Below are positions 27,503-37,169 of a DNA stretch of 64,000 nucleotides, piece by piece (positions within the stretch are counted from its first letter, which is position 1; every line of letters begins with the position of its first letter). The DNA lies in contig CANFNV010000003.1 of assembly GCA_947448525.1 (NCBI GenBank), positions 62,001 to 126,000 of the forward strand, written 5' to 3'. The translations under genes were made by a program, and so were the position numbers. This stretch comes from Flavobacteriaceae bacterium (GTDB lineage Bacteria > Bacteroidota > Bacteroidia > Flavobacteriales > Flavobacteriaceae). The notes under the pieces are model-generated. The model was given only the letters and a program-made list of their open reading frames with translations. It was not told the origin of the DNA and did not search any database.

Positions 27503-29932
27503 TTACAGTTTTTCAATGTTGTTTTCTCCGTCCTCTTCTTCCATTTCTATTTGAGAACGAAGAATTTTTAATGCCGGTTCCTCAATCAAATCGCTTTTTC
27601 GACTCCATTTTTCTGTTGTTAAAACCAATGCAGGTAAAACTAATAGATTAGCAAACATGGCAAAAGTAAGCGTAACCGAAATCAATCCGCCCAAAGCAAT
27701 TGTTCCGCTGAAACTGGAAAGTGTGAAAATTGCAAATCCAAAGATTAATACAATGGAAGTATAGAAGGTGCTGACCCCAGTTTCATGCAAAGCACTTACT
27801 ACCGATTTATTAATTTTACCATTATTTCGAATCAAATCGTGACGGTATTTTGCCATAAACTGTATGGCGTTATCAACTGATATTCCAAAAGCAATACTGA
27901 ATACTAAAATAGTAGATGGTTTTAATGGGATTCCGAAATAACCCATCAATCCTGATGTAATACAAAGCGGTAAGATATTGGTTACTACCGATGCAAAAAT
28001 CATTTTCCAAGAACGAAACATATACGCCATTAATCCAGCGATTAAAAGGATGGCAAATATTAAAGATTCGATAAGATTTTCAACCAAGTACGTAGTGCCT
28101 TTTTGAAATACTAGTGCTTTTCCGGTAAGTTTTACTTCAAATCGATCGCTTGGGAAAATTTGATTGATTCTTGTTTTTAATTTTCGTTCTACTTTTGCCA
28201 TTTCTTCGGTTCCAATGTCTTTCATGAATGTAGTGATTCTAGCATATTGCCCAGTAGAATCAACATAACTTTTCATCAAGTTTTCTTTAGAATTTTTAGT
28301 GGCATTTTTTGCATAACTCAAAATGAATGTTTGTTCCTGCGAAGTAGGCAACTCATAATATTTGGGATTTCCGTTGTAAAATGCTTGTTTCGAATATTTC
28401 ACCAAATTTACAATTGAAACGGGTTTAGAAAGTTCAGGAATACTATCTATGGTTTGTTGCAATTCGTCCATTTTTCTGATAGTGGATGATTTCATAACCC
28501 CTTTTTTTCTTTTGGTGTTAATCATAATTTCCAAGGGTTGCACGCCATTAAATTCTTTTTCGAAAAACAAAATGTCTTTAAAGAACGAAGCACTTTTAGG
28601 CATTTCACCAATCAAACTTCCAGAAACTTTCATTTGAGAAACTCCAATAATACTAAAAACCAATAGCAACCCATAAATGATGTAAATGGCTTTACGTTTG
28701 TTTTTTACAATATTTTCGACTGAATTTAAAATAGAGGAAAGGTAATTTCTTGTCAAATGATCCAAGTGCTTTTCCTTTGGTAATGCCATAAAACTATATA
28801 CAATAGGAACTACAACAAGAGTAAGTAAATAAACCGTTATTACATTTATAGAAGTAACTAATCCAAACTCATACAACAAATCATTTCCCGTAATCATGAA
28901 CGTAGCAAAACCAATTGCAGTAGTCATGTTTGTCATCAATGTTGACACCCCAATTTTAGAAATTACGCGCTGTAATGCTTTGGCTTGATTGGCATGATTC
29001 TTAATTTCTTGTTGGTATTTATTAATCAAGAAAATGCAATTGGTAATTCCGATAACAATGATTAAAGGAGGAATAATAGCGGTAAGAATAGTGATTTTGT
29101 AATGAAATAGTCCTAAAGTGCCAAACGACCACATAACGCCAAATATCAAAATACAGATAGAAATAAACGTAGCTCTAAACGAACGGAAGAACAAGAAGAA
29201 AATTAATGAGGTGATGAATAGTGCGGCGCCAATAAACAATCCGATTTCTCCTTTCATGTTCTCGGTGTTTATGGTTCTAATGTAGGGCATTCCTGAAACT
29301 CTAAGGTTAATTCCAGTTGATTTTTCAAATTTATCTACGGCAGGAACTAGTACTTTTAAGATGAATTCTTTTCTAATTGGCGAGTTTACAATTTTTTTGT
29401 TAATGTAAATTGCGCCTCGAATACTTCCCGATTTTTTGTTAAATAAAAGTCCTTCGTAAAAGGGTAAATCATTAAAAAGTTGTCGTTTTATTTCGGTTAA
29501 ATAAATCTGATTTCCGGTTTTTTTTTGGTCAATAAGTGGCACCAATTTAAATTTTTCGTTGACCGTATCTTTTTTTAATTTTTTTAAATCGTTAACCGAA
29601 ACAATAAGCTCTACTTCCTTATGTTTTTTAATAGAAGTCATCATATTATTCCATGCAGCAAAAGCTTTTGGAGTAAAAAAAGCATTATCTTTTACGCCAA
29701 TAACCACCAAATTTCCCTCTTCGCCAAATGTGTTTAAAAATTGAGTATAGTCTTTATTGGCCGGATGATTTTTAGGTAATAAATTAGCCTCATTATAGGT
29801 CATGCCAACGTTTTTCCATTGGAATCCAAGGAAAATAGTAATTAAAAAAACAGCAATCAAAATTGTGATTCTATTTCGAAGCACAATTCCGGCAATGTTT
29901 TCCCAAAAACCAGCTGTAAATTTCTTCTTCAT
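27503..29932 (-). CDS. MMPL/RND-family transporter
   Basis: 809 aa with about 12 membrane helices in two halves of six, each preceded by a large periplasmic loop. The first half carries ITAIIPPLIIVIGITNCIFL and the second PSTILVFSIAFGISVDNAIQ; both have the proton-relay-type helix 4 seen in MMPL proteins. Substrates in the family include lipids and hopanoids; here the substrate is unknown. The short C-terminal acidic tail (EMEEEDGENNIEKL) is cytoplasmic. It is separated from asnS by 77 bp. Confidence 0.87.
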   Translation of the reverse strand: MKKKFTAGFWENIAGIVLRNRITILIAVFLITIFLGFQWKNVGMTYNEANLLPKNHPANKDYTQFLNTFGEEGNLVVIGVKDNAFFTPKAFAAWNNMMTSIKKHKEVELIVSVNDLKKLKKDTVNEKFKLVPLIDQKKTGNQIYLTEIKRQLFNDLPFYEGLLFNKKSGSIRGAIYINKKIVNSPIRKEFILKVLVPAVDKFEKSTGINLRVSGMPYIRTINTENMKGEIGLFIGAALFITSLIFFLFFRSFRATFISICILIFGVMWSFGTLGLFHYKITILTAIIPPLIIVIGITNCIFLINKYQQEIKNHANQAKALQRVISKIGVSTLMTNMTTAIGFATFMITGNDLLYEFGLVTSINVITVYLLTLVVVPIVYSFMALPKEKHLDHLTRNYLSSILNSVENIVKNKRKAIYIIYGLLLVFSIIGVSQMKVSGSLIGEMPKSASFFKDILFFEKEFNGVQPLEIMINTKRKKGVMKSSTIRKMDELQQTIDSIPELSKPVSIVNLVKYSKQAFYNGNPKYYELPTSQEQTFILSYAKNATKNSKENLMKSYVDSTGQYARITTFMKDIGTEEMAKVERKLKTRINQIFPSDRFEVKLTGKALVFQKGTTYLVENLIESLIFAILLIAGLMAYMFRSWKMIFASVVTNILPLCITSGLMGYFGIPLKPSTILVFSIAFGISVDNAIQFMAKYRHDLIRNNGKINKSVVSALHETGVSTFYTSIVLIFGFAIFTLSSFSGTIALGGLISVTLTFAMFANLLVLPALVLTTEKWSRKSDLIEEPALKILRSQIEMEEEDGENNIEKL

Positions 29933-30117
29933 TTATGAAATTAAAAATGAGTGCAAAGGTAGTGAAATCGTATTAATACCAATAGACATAAATCAAAACT
30001 TTTATAGAATTATGATTAGAATTTTTTATTTTTATTTTATTAATTAATGAATTAAATTTACAAAAAATAGTTTAGTTTTCTCATATTTGTATCATTAAAA
30101 CAACTGCTAATTTGCCA

Positions 30118-32394
30118 ATGAAAAATATTAAAAATGCTTTGTTCTATATAGGAGTTACAGGAGGATTTACAGCACTTATGTTTTGGATCGTATCCAAAGG
30201 AAAAGTATTACAAATAGGCAGAAATATAGTAGTCAAATCATCATCAGACAGTTTATTCGTTCAGTTTTTGGATTCTTTAGTTCATAATTTGAAACATCCA
30301 TTAGCTATTTTATTATTGCAAATAATTACCATCATTATTGTAGCGCGTTCTTTTGGATGGATTTTTAGAAAAATTGGGCAACCTTCAGTAATTGGCGAAA
30401 TCATTGCCGGAATTTTTTTGGGACCCTCTGTTGTTGGAATGTATTTCCCGCATTATTCTGCACTACTTTTCCCCGCAGAATCTTTAGGAAATCTTCAATT
30501 TTTAAGTCAAATAGGATTAATACTATTCATGTTCGTTATCGGAATGGAACTAGATTTGAAAGTTCTAAAAAATAAAGCCAATGATGCAGTAGTAATAAGT
30601 CATGCTAGTATTGTAATTCCATTTGCACTCGGAATGGGATTGTCATTTTTTATTTACAAAGACAAAATGTTTACTCCAAAAGGGGTCGATTTTTTATCGT
30701 TCAGTTTGTTTATGGGAATAGCCATGAGTATTACTGCCTTTCCGGTTTTAGCCCGAATAGTTCAAGAGCGGGGCATTCATAAAACTAAATTAGGAACCAT
30801 TGTAATAACTTGTGCTGCTGCCGATGATATTACAGCTTGGTGTATTCTTGCAGCGGTAATTGCTATTGTAAAAGCTGGGACATTTGTGAGTTCGGTGTAC
30901 ATTATTTTAATGGCAATTATTTATGTTTTAATGATGCTTTTTGTGGTAAAACCATTTTTAAAAAAAATTGGCGATTTATATGCTACAAGAGAAAATTTGA
31001 GCAAACCAGTAGTTGCAATATTTTTATTAACGTTAATTATTTCTTCTTATATAACTGAAATCATCGGAATTCATGCCTTGTTTGGAGCGTTCATGACCGG
31101 TGCCATTATGCCAGACATCACCAAAATTAGAAAAATAATTATTGAAAAAATTGAGGACGTAGCTCTTATTTTACTTTTGCCATTATTTTTTGTTTTTACT
31201 GGTTTGCGAACTCAAATTGGGTTGATTAATGATGTTTATTTATGGAAAATCACTGGTTTAATTATTACAGTTGCAGTTGTTGGAAAATTCTTTGGAAGTG
31301 CACTTGCCGCTAAATTTGTTGGTCAAAATTGGCGTGATAGTCTAACCATTGGGGCCTTAATGAATACGCGTGGTCTAATGGAACTCGTAGTATTAAACAT
31401 TGGATATGATTTAGGAGTGCTTTCAACAGAAGTCTTTACAATGATGGTCATTATGGCATTAGTAACGACTTTTATGACGGGACCCGCCATTGATTTAATT
31501 AATTTTATCTTTAAGCGTAAAGAAGTTCTCATTCCGAATGAAATTTTAGAAAATGCTATATTCAAGATTTTAATTTCTTTCGGAAATAATGAAAAAGGCA
31601 AATCATTATTGCGTTTAGCCAATAGTTTCATGAAAAAACAAAAAGAAAATTCCAATATTACTGCTTTGCATTTGTCATTGAGTGATGAGGTGCATTCGTA
31701 TAATTTAGAAGAATATGAAAAAGAAACTTTTGAACCAATTTTAGCAGAATCTAAAGTATTGAATCAAGAAGTTACAACTATTTTTAAAGCCACTGTTGAT
31801 ATTGAAAACGACATTACTGATATCGCTTCTCGAGGCGAATTTGATTTCGTTTTAGTGGGATTAGGAAAATCAATTTTTGAAGGGTCATTATTAGGAAAAG
31901 TTCTAGGTTTTACAACTAGAATCATAAATCCAGACCGACTTTTAGATAAATTTACAGGAAAAGAAGGGTTGTTTGAAAATTCTCCATTTGATGACAGAAC
32001 CCGATTAATAATTTCTAAAAGTAAAAAACCACTGGGTATTTTGGTTGACAAAGACCTTAATGAAGTTGATGAAGTCTTCATACCTATTTTTAGTGCTGAT
32101 GATGCTTTTCTAATTGATTATGCCCAAAAACTGATTTATAACAATGATTCTAAAGTCACCGTTTTAGAAATCAACAACCAAGTTAAAAATAATTACATTA
32201 TTGAAAATACTATTGACACCTTAGAAAAAAGTTATCCCAATAGCGTTTCTGTAATTAATGAAAGCGAAATGAAAGCCGGATTTTTAGCCAAACAAGATTT
32301 AATGATAATTTCTCTTGAAAGTTGGAAAAAATTAGTAGATGCTCAAAGTGTTTGGTTGAGTACCATTCCTTCAGTGTTGATTATTAAGCCGTGA
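30118..32394 (+). CDS. Cation:proton antiporter (CPA2 family) with C-terminal regulatory domain
   Basis: 758 aa from the ATG at 30118 (MKNIKNALFY); the track uses a TTG six bases earlier. After one N-terminal hydrophobic segment there are about 12 membrane helices of the Na+/H+ exchanger type, with GQPSVIGEIIAGIFLGPSVVG and the ion-site segment ITCAAADDITAWCILA (the Asp-Asp pair of electrogenic CPA2 antiporters). The last 280 residues are soluble and resemble a tandem Usp-like cytoplasmic domain. A near-consensus -7 box (CATATTTG) lies about 30 bp upstream. It converges with the DUF5686 gene. Confidence 0.9.
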   Translation: MKNIKNALFYIGVTGGFTALMFWIVSKGKVLQIGRNIVVKSSSDSLFVQFLDSLVHNLKHPLAILLLQIITIIIVARSFGWIFRKIGQPSVIGEIIAGIFLGPSVVGMYFPHYSALLFPAESLGNLQFLSQIGLILFMFVIGMELDLKVLKNKANDAVVISHASIVIPFALGMGLSFFIYKDKMFTPKGVDFLSFSLFMGIAMSITAFPVLARIVQERGIHKTKLGTIVITCAAADDITAWCILAAVIAIVKAGTFVSSVYIILMAIIYVLMMLFVVKPFLKKIGDLYATRENLSKPVVAIFLLTLIISSYITEIIGIHALFGAFMTGAIMPDITKIRKIIIEKIEDVALILLLPLFFVFTGLRTQIGLINDVYLWKITGLIITVAVVGKFFGSALAAKFVGQNWRDSLTIGALMNTRGLMELVVLNIGYDLGVLSTEVFTMMVIMALVTTFMTGPAIDLINFIFKRKEVLIPNEILENAIFKILISFGNNEKGKSLLRLANSFMKKQKENSNITALHLSLSDEVHSYNLEEYEKETFEPILAESKVLNQEVTTIFKATVDIENDITDIASRGEFDFVLVGLGKSIFEGSLLGKVLGFTTRIINPDRLLDKFTGKEGLFENSPFDDRTRLIISKSKKPLGILVDKDLNEVDEVFIPIFSADDAFLIDYAQKLIYNNDSKVTVLEINNQVKNNYIIENTIDTLEKSYPNSVSVINESEMKAGFLAKQDLMIISLESWKKLVDAQSVWLSTIPSVLIIKP

Positions 32395-32413
32395 ATCAGA
32401 TTATCTCTTTAGT

Positions 32414-34894
32414 TTAAAACCCTAAATCCAAAACATAAGAGATTTTCAACGATAGATTATCTTCAAATTTTGGCAATCCACTAGGTCCATATCTATAGAA
32501 TAAAGTAATTCCAAATCCTTTAAAAATTTGATTGGCTTCTACACCGCTCTCAATAAATCCTTTTTCTAAAGTTTTATATTCAAAACCAACATGTTGTTCG
32601 GATTTAGTCATGGTTCCAAGCGCCATTCGAGTAACGACAGAAAATAGTGGGTTTATTTTATACCCCAATTTTACTTTATTAAAAGTGTGCCTTGCCTGTA
32701 AAGTAATATACTTGCTCGAGAAAAACTCGTTGAAATACATGGTTTCAAAACTGTTTTTACCAGCAAAAGTAATTCTCTTTAGCATAGAATCTTTGTTCAA
32801 GTTATTCGGTGCAATACTGTATAAGTGTGTTAAGGGTAGTGTTCCTAAAGCCATTCCTCCTTCCAATATAAACGAAGTGTTTTGTCCAGATAAATATGGA
32901 ATATCATGAAATATTCTCAAATCAATTTTTGAAAAATCAAAATCATTTCCAATAACATTTGGAATTGATTTAGTAAATTGAAAGGATATTTTAGGGTATT
33001 TTTTTTCGATTTCTAATCGTCCAGATGGCGTTTGCATATAAGCACTAAAAGGATTCCATTGCAAAGCAAATTGAATTGCAGTTACATTAAAATTAGAATA
33101 TACTTTGTTATTGGCAACAAAAGTATAATCAAAAAGTGGTGTTATAGCACTTCTTGAAATTCCAAAATAAGCATTAGTTTTTGTCAAATAGTTACTTTCA
33201 ATAAATGCAGAAAACACTTTGTTATTATAAAATGTAGAAATATTTATCGGACGTGGATCATAGATTTTAAATCGTTTGGATTCGGTAATAAATTGAATCT
33301 GACCAATTTCTTTAACATCATCTGAATACGATGCATTTATCCAGGTATTAGTCTCTTTACTTAATAAATAAGATGGATTGATTCCATACTTCAATTTTTC
33401 GTCTTTAAAACCATAAGCCACATAACCACTTATTTTGTAATTATCGGATAATTTATCGTTGGTAACTCCCCCAAATCCTAATCTAAATCCTTCATGATTA
33501 TTATATTTTACAATAGTCTTTAAATCTAAATCCACATAATTTACAGGAAAGTAACCATTATAAATTTTTCTTCCTAGAATAATTTTATGTTCAATTTTCT
33601 CAGCTTCAGACAAACTGTCTAAACTGGTGTATGTTGGTATTTTTCTTATATCAATCGAGTCTTTTTGAAAAGTACTCCAATAAGAATCAGGTTTTGACAT
33701 ACTTGTTTTTGGGACCTCAATTATTATTTTCGGATTTTTAAAAACAACTAATTGATTAATTTTAATATCAAATGGACTAGATTCTAATTTTAAATAAGAA
33801 TGATCAGATGCATTTGCGTTCAATCCTTCCAAACCGGAATTGAATTTAACGATGTTTCCAAGGATATTTAAATCTTCAGAATTAGTACCTTTTACAACCG
33901 TTATTTTTCTCTTTTCAGCAAACCAAATTTTTTGGGCTTTTAGATAATTAAATGTATAAAGAGCATTAATAGTTGCTATTCCATAAATTCTAAAATACGC
34001 TTTACAAATGGCATTGTTTTCATAATCAATATATAATAAACCATGCAATCTATTTGATGATTGTTTTTTAGGTTGAAAATAAATTTGGTAAGCATTTCTT
34101 CCATTTACTTTTACGGTATCAATAATTTTAAAAACATATAATTTCCGTCCATAATAGGAAATGGGATTATGAATTGAAACACCCAAAATATCCAATTTAG
34201 TATCATACAACGAATAAGAAACCAAATTCAATCCTAAATATTCATATAGTGGTTTTTTAAAACCAGCCATTCTTGAAGCAATTACAGTTTCTTTAGTCCC
34301 TTTATTGTTATGCTGAATTAAATTTACTTTTTCGGTTTGATACAAATGTTGTTTTTCAACAAATTTTTTGAATTTATAATTGGAGGAATCTAATTTTACT
34401 TGTTTTTTTCCAAAGAATGTTCTTTTTTCGATGGTATCAATTTTACTCGAAATAGAATCAGGATTAGCGGTTACTAATAAATGTTCGTAGTTTTTATATT
34501 CAAATGCGGAAAACGCTTTTTCGGGTTGGTTACTAAATTTAGTATCAATTACTTTTTTTATAATGGCATCGACTTTAGTTTCAGTAAAAATTTCTTGCGA
34601 TTTCTTTTTTTGATTGGCAATCATTTTAATTAAAATCGTTTTTTGTCCTAGTGTTTGATAATATGTTTTGTCGAAATAGCCTGGGTAAGAAAACAAAATA
34701 GGTTGTTTATTGTCTTGTATTTCAATAGAAAATTTTCCTTCCCAATTAGACAATATCGTTTTATTGTTGTAGCTTATTTTAGCAAAAGCAATGGGTACAC
34801 CAGAATCATAATCAAGAACTTGGCCCTGCATCATTTTTTGAGAAAAAACAATATTGCAACATAAAATAAATAGTAAAATCCAAAGTTTTCTCAT
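32414..34894 (-). CDS. DUF5686 family outer-membrane protein with carboxypeptidase-like domain
   Basis: 826 aa. The signal peptide (LWILLFILCCNIVFSQ) is followed by a carboxypeptidase-regulatory-like beta sandwich (QGQVLDYDSGVPIAFAKISYNNK, about 20-95), then the long DUF5686 region that ends as a beta-barrel with a C-terminal aromatic residue (ISYVLDLGF). The layout is the usual one in Bacteroidota, where it is thought to be an outer-membrane protein; function is not known. It converges with the antiporter gene, 19 bp between stops, with no clear terminator. Confidence 0.85.
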   Translation of the reverse strand: MRKLWILLFILCCNIVFSQKMMQGQVLDYDSGVPIAFAKISYNNKTILSNWEGKFSIEIQDNKQPILFSYPGYFDKTYYQTLGQKTILIKMIANQKKKSQEIFTETKVDAIIKKVIDTKFSNQPEKAFSAFEYKNYEHLLVTANPDSISSKIDTIEKRTFFGKKQVKLDSSNYKFKKFVEKQHLYQTEKVNLIQHNNKGTKETVIASRMAGFKKPLYEYLGLNLVSYSLYDTKLDILGVSIHNPISYYGRKLYVFKIIDTVKVNGRNAYQIYFQPKKQSSNRLHGLLYIDYENNAICKAYFRIYGIATINALYTFNYLKAQKIWFAEKRKITVVKGTNSEDLNILGNIVKFNSGLEGLNANASDHSYLKLESSPFDIKINQLVVFKNPKIIIEVPKTSMSKPDSYWSTFQKDSIDIRKIPTYTSLDSLSEAEKIEHKIILGRKIYNGYFPVNYVDLDLKTIVKYNNHEGFRLGFGGVTNDKLSDNYKISGYVAYGFKDEKLKYGINPSYLLSKETNTWINASYSDDVKEIGQIQFITESKRFKIYDPRPINISTFYNNKVFSAFIESNYLTKTNAYFGISRSAITPLFDYTFVANNKVYSNFNVTAIQFALQWNPFSAYMQTPSGRLEIEKKYPKISFQFTKSIPNVIGNDFDFSKIDLRIFHDIPYLSGQNTSFILEGGMALGTLPLTHLYSIAPNNLNKDSMLKRITFAGKNSFETMYFNEFFSSKYITLQARHTFNKVKLGYKINPLFSVVTRMALGTMTKSEQHVGFEYKTLEKGFIESGVEANQIFKGFGITLFYRYGPSGLPKFEDNLSLKISYVLDLGF

Positions 34895-34937
34895 CTAGTA
34901 GATGCGTTTTAAATGAATTGCAACAAAGGTAGCAATA

Positions 34938-34970
34938 AAAAAATCCGCTCGGCAAAACGAACGGATTTTA
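34938..34970 (-). terminator. Terminator downstream of frr
   Basis: AAATCCG...CGGATTT imperfect stem around GTTCG/CGAGC with a TTTTGC loop and a T-run when read on the minus strand. Confidence 0.75.
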
Positions 34971-34987
34971 ATACAGTTGTAACGAAA

Positions 34988-35548
34988 TTATACTTTCATT
35001 ATTTCAGCTTCTTTAAGAGCCAAATGTTCTTCAATTTTTTTGATGAAATTGTCGGTTAATTTTTGAACATCTTCTTCTGCTTTTTTGCATAAATCTTCGG
35101 ATGTTCCGTCTTTTTCTAATTTTTTAATCTCAGAATTAGCATCTTTTCGGTGGTTTCTAATTCCGATTTTTGCATCTTCTGCTTCTTGTTTGGCTTGTTT
35201 TACCAAATCGCGACGACGCTCTTCTGTTAATGGAGGAACGCTAATGATTACAATATCCCCATTATTCATTGGGTTAAATCCAAGATTGGCAATCATAATT
35301 GCTTTTTCAATGGGATGCAACATACTTTTTTCATAAGGTTGAATAGTAATTGTTCTCGCATCTGGAACGTTTACATTCGCAATTTGAGAAAGCGGCGTTT
35401 GCGAGCCATAATAATCCACAAAAACGCTACCTAGCATTTGAGGGGATGCTTTTCCGGCACGAATATTTAAAAATGATTTTTCTAAATGTTCTACCGAACC
35501 ATTCATCGATTCTTTTGTTTCATCAATAATAAATTCAATTTCTTCCAT
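34988..35548 (-). CDS. frr: Ribosome recycling factor
   Basis: 186 aa, the usual length. The family N-terminus LEKSFLNIRAGKASPQMLGSV and the central VPPLTEERRRDLVKQAKQEAEDAKIGIRNHRKDAN are present. With EF-G it splits post-termination ribosomes. It is the second gene after pyrH, separated by 85 bp that contain an 8-nt quasi-repeat. pyrH-frr is a common bacterial order. Confidence 0.97.
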   Translation of the reverse strand: MEEIEFIIDETKESMNGSVEHLEKSFLNIRAGKASPQMLGSVFVDYYGSQTPLSQIANVNVPDARTITIQPYEKSMLHPIEKAIMIANLGFNPMNNGDIVIISVPPLTEERRRDLVKQAKQEAEDAKIGIRNHRKDANSEIKKLEKDGTSEDLCKKAEEDVQKLTDNFIKKIEEHLALKEAEIMKV

Positions 35549-35633
35549 TTTTCTTAAGATTTTCAGATTTTCAGATTGCTTATATTTTTAGTTAATCGGG
35601 TAATCTAAAAATCTAAGAAGTCTAAATAGTCTA

Positions 35634-36341
35634 TTATATATTTACAACGGTTCCAACGTTTTCGCCTTCACAAATTTTAAGTAAATTCCCTTTTTTATTC
35701 ATGTCAAAAACAAGTATTGGCAGTTTGTTTTCTTGACTTAAAGTGAATGCTGTTGTGTCCATTACATTCAGTCCTTTTTTGATAACATCATCAAAAGAAA
35801 TATAGTCAAATTTCACTGCTGTTTTATCTTTTTCAGGATCGGCTGTATAAATTCCATCCACTCTAGTTCCTTTCAAAATTACGTCAGCATGGACTTCAAC
35901 ACCGCGCAACACCGCCGCGGTATCGGTTGTGAAATATGGATTTCCTGTTCCTGCTCCAAAAATGACAATTCTTCCTTTTTCTAAGTGACGAACGGCTCTT
36001 CTTTTGATATAAGGTTCTGCTATGGCTTCAATTTTTAAAGCCGTTTGCAAACGAGTCAGCATTCCTTTGTCTTCCAATGCCCCTTGCAATGCCATTCCGT
36101 TAATTACTGTAGCCAGCATTCCCATATAATCTCCTTGAACACGATCCATTCCGTTGCTAGCTCCAGATACACCTCTAAAAATATTTCCTCCGCCAATAAC
36201 AATAGCAATTTCTACGCCCTTATCATGAATTTGTTTAATTTCATTAGCATATTCAGCTAGAATTTTAGGGTCGATTCCGTATTGTCGTTCGCCCATTAAT
36301 GCTTCGCCGCTTAATTTTAGAAGTATTCTTTTGTATTTCAT
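35634..36341 (-). CDS. pyrH: UMP kinase
   Basis: 235 aa amino-acid-kinase-fold enzyme that phosphorylates UMP to UDP. Signatures are [10 protein letters not shown] at the N-terminus, [27 protein letters not shown] and ADPEKDKTA. It has its own strong promoter (complement 36434-36441) and a leader of about 85 nt that contains a possible 13-codon upstream ORF. frr follows. Confidence 0.97.
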   Translation of the reverse strand: MKYKRILLKLSGEALMGERQYGIDPKILAEYANEIKQIHDKGVEIAIVIGGGNIFRGVSGASNGMDRVQGDYMGMLATVINGMALQGALEDKGMLTRLQTALKIEAIAEPYIKRRAVRHLEKGRIVIFGAGTGNPYFTTDTAAVLRGVEVHADVILKGTRVDGIYTADPEKDKTAVKFDYISFDDVIKKGLNVMDTTAFTLSQENKLPILVFDMNKKGNLLKICEGENVGTVVNI

Positions 36342-36353
36342 TACTCTTTTTTA

Positions 36354-36395
36354 TTATTTTTTGTTGTCTAATGCTGTCGCTTTGGCTTGAGTCAT
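36354..36395 (-). CDS. Possible 13-codon upstream ORF in the pyrH leader
   Basis: ATG at 36395 reads MTQAKATALDNKK and stops at 36354, 12 bases before the pyrH ATG. It falls wholly within the predicted leader downstream of the -7 box. There is no pyrimidine-rich or run-of-one-residue pattern, so classic attenuation is not obvious. It could equally be chance. Confidence 0.3.
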   Translation of the reverse strand: MTQAKATALDNKK

Positions 36396-36433
36396 TTTCT
36401 TATTTGGAGTGGTGTTATTCAAAAATAGTGATG

Positions 36434-36441
36434 CAAATATA
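36434..36441 (-). promoter_or_regulatory. pyrH promoter -7 box
   Basis: TATATTTG on the minus strand, a perfect TAnnTTTG match. The start would be near 36427, giving a leader of about 85 nt. Confidence 0.55.
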
Positions 36442-36498
36442 AACATTTCCCTATTTTATTTCTATGCAAAATAGTAAGTTCTGTAACATTTATTAAAC

Positions 36499-36526
36499 TT
36501 GCACTATTTTTGAATTTGTACTTTTG
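36499..36526 (+). promoter_or_regulatory. Promoter of the thioredoxin-like gene
   Basis: TTG at 36499-36501 and the perfect -7 box TACTTTTG at 36519-36526, 17 bp apart. It ends 22 bp before the ATG and is divergent from the pyrH promoter. Confidence 0.5.
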
Positions 36527-36548
36527 TCAAATAAACTAACAAAAACTC

Positions 36549-37169
36549 ATGAATTCTATAATTAGTAACAGTTTAAAAATTAGTATTTCCTATCTAGAAT
36601 ATAGAGCTTTAGGTGCTCAATATGCAATAGAAGGTAAAACTTCGGGAATTATTCAAACTTCAGATTATGTACATTACACTCAATTAAACGATTCAAGAAT
36701 GCATCGTTTGGATAAAACAGCGCAGATTATTGATGAGGTCAAATTCTATTTAGAAAATGTAAGTAAAGAATACATTTGGTTGGTTCTAACAGAAACGTGG
36801 TGTGGTGATGCGGCTCAAGTAGTTCCGGTTATTAATAAAATGGCTCAAGTTTCAGAAAAAATTGATTTGAAAATAATTCTTCGTGATCAAAATGATGCTT
36901 TGATGAATTTGTTTTTAACGAATGGAACAAAATCAATTCCGAAGTTGATTATTTTGGATAAAGAAACTGGTAATGTTGTGGCTGATTTCGGACCAAGACC
37001 TTTTGGCGCAAAACAATTAATTATTGATTACAAAACAACTCATGGTTTAGTGGATGAAGCGGCTAAAATAGAATTACAAAAATGGTATTTGAATGATAAA
37101 GGAGTTGCTATTCAAAAGGAGATTGTGGCGTTGATGCGGACAGCTGTTGCTCAAAAACTTGAGGAATAA
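36549..37169 (+). CDS. Thioredoxin-family protein with a single active-site cysteine
   Basis: 206 aa, no signal peptide, so cytoplasmic. The thioredoxin-fold segment WLVLTETWCGDAAQVVPVINK is recognisable, followed by the cis-Pro strand TKSIPKLIILDKETG. The usual CxxC is CGDA: only the first cysteine is kept, as in the Thioredoxin_9-type proteins. It may act through a mixed disulfide or as a non-redox fold. The last 62 bp overlap the end of truB on the opposite strand. Confidence 0.85.
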   Translation: MNSIISNSLKISISYLEYRALGAQYAIEGKTSGIIQTSDYVHYTQLNDSRMHRLDKTAQIIDEVKFYLENVSKEYIWLVLTETWCGDAAQVVPVINKMAQVSEKIDLKIILRDQNDALMNLFLTNGTKSIPKLIILDKETGNVVADFGPRPFGAKQLIIDYKTTHGLVDEAAKIELQKWYLNDKGVAIQKEIVALMRTAVAQKLEE

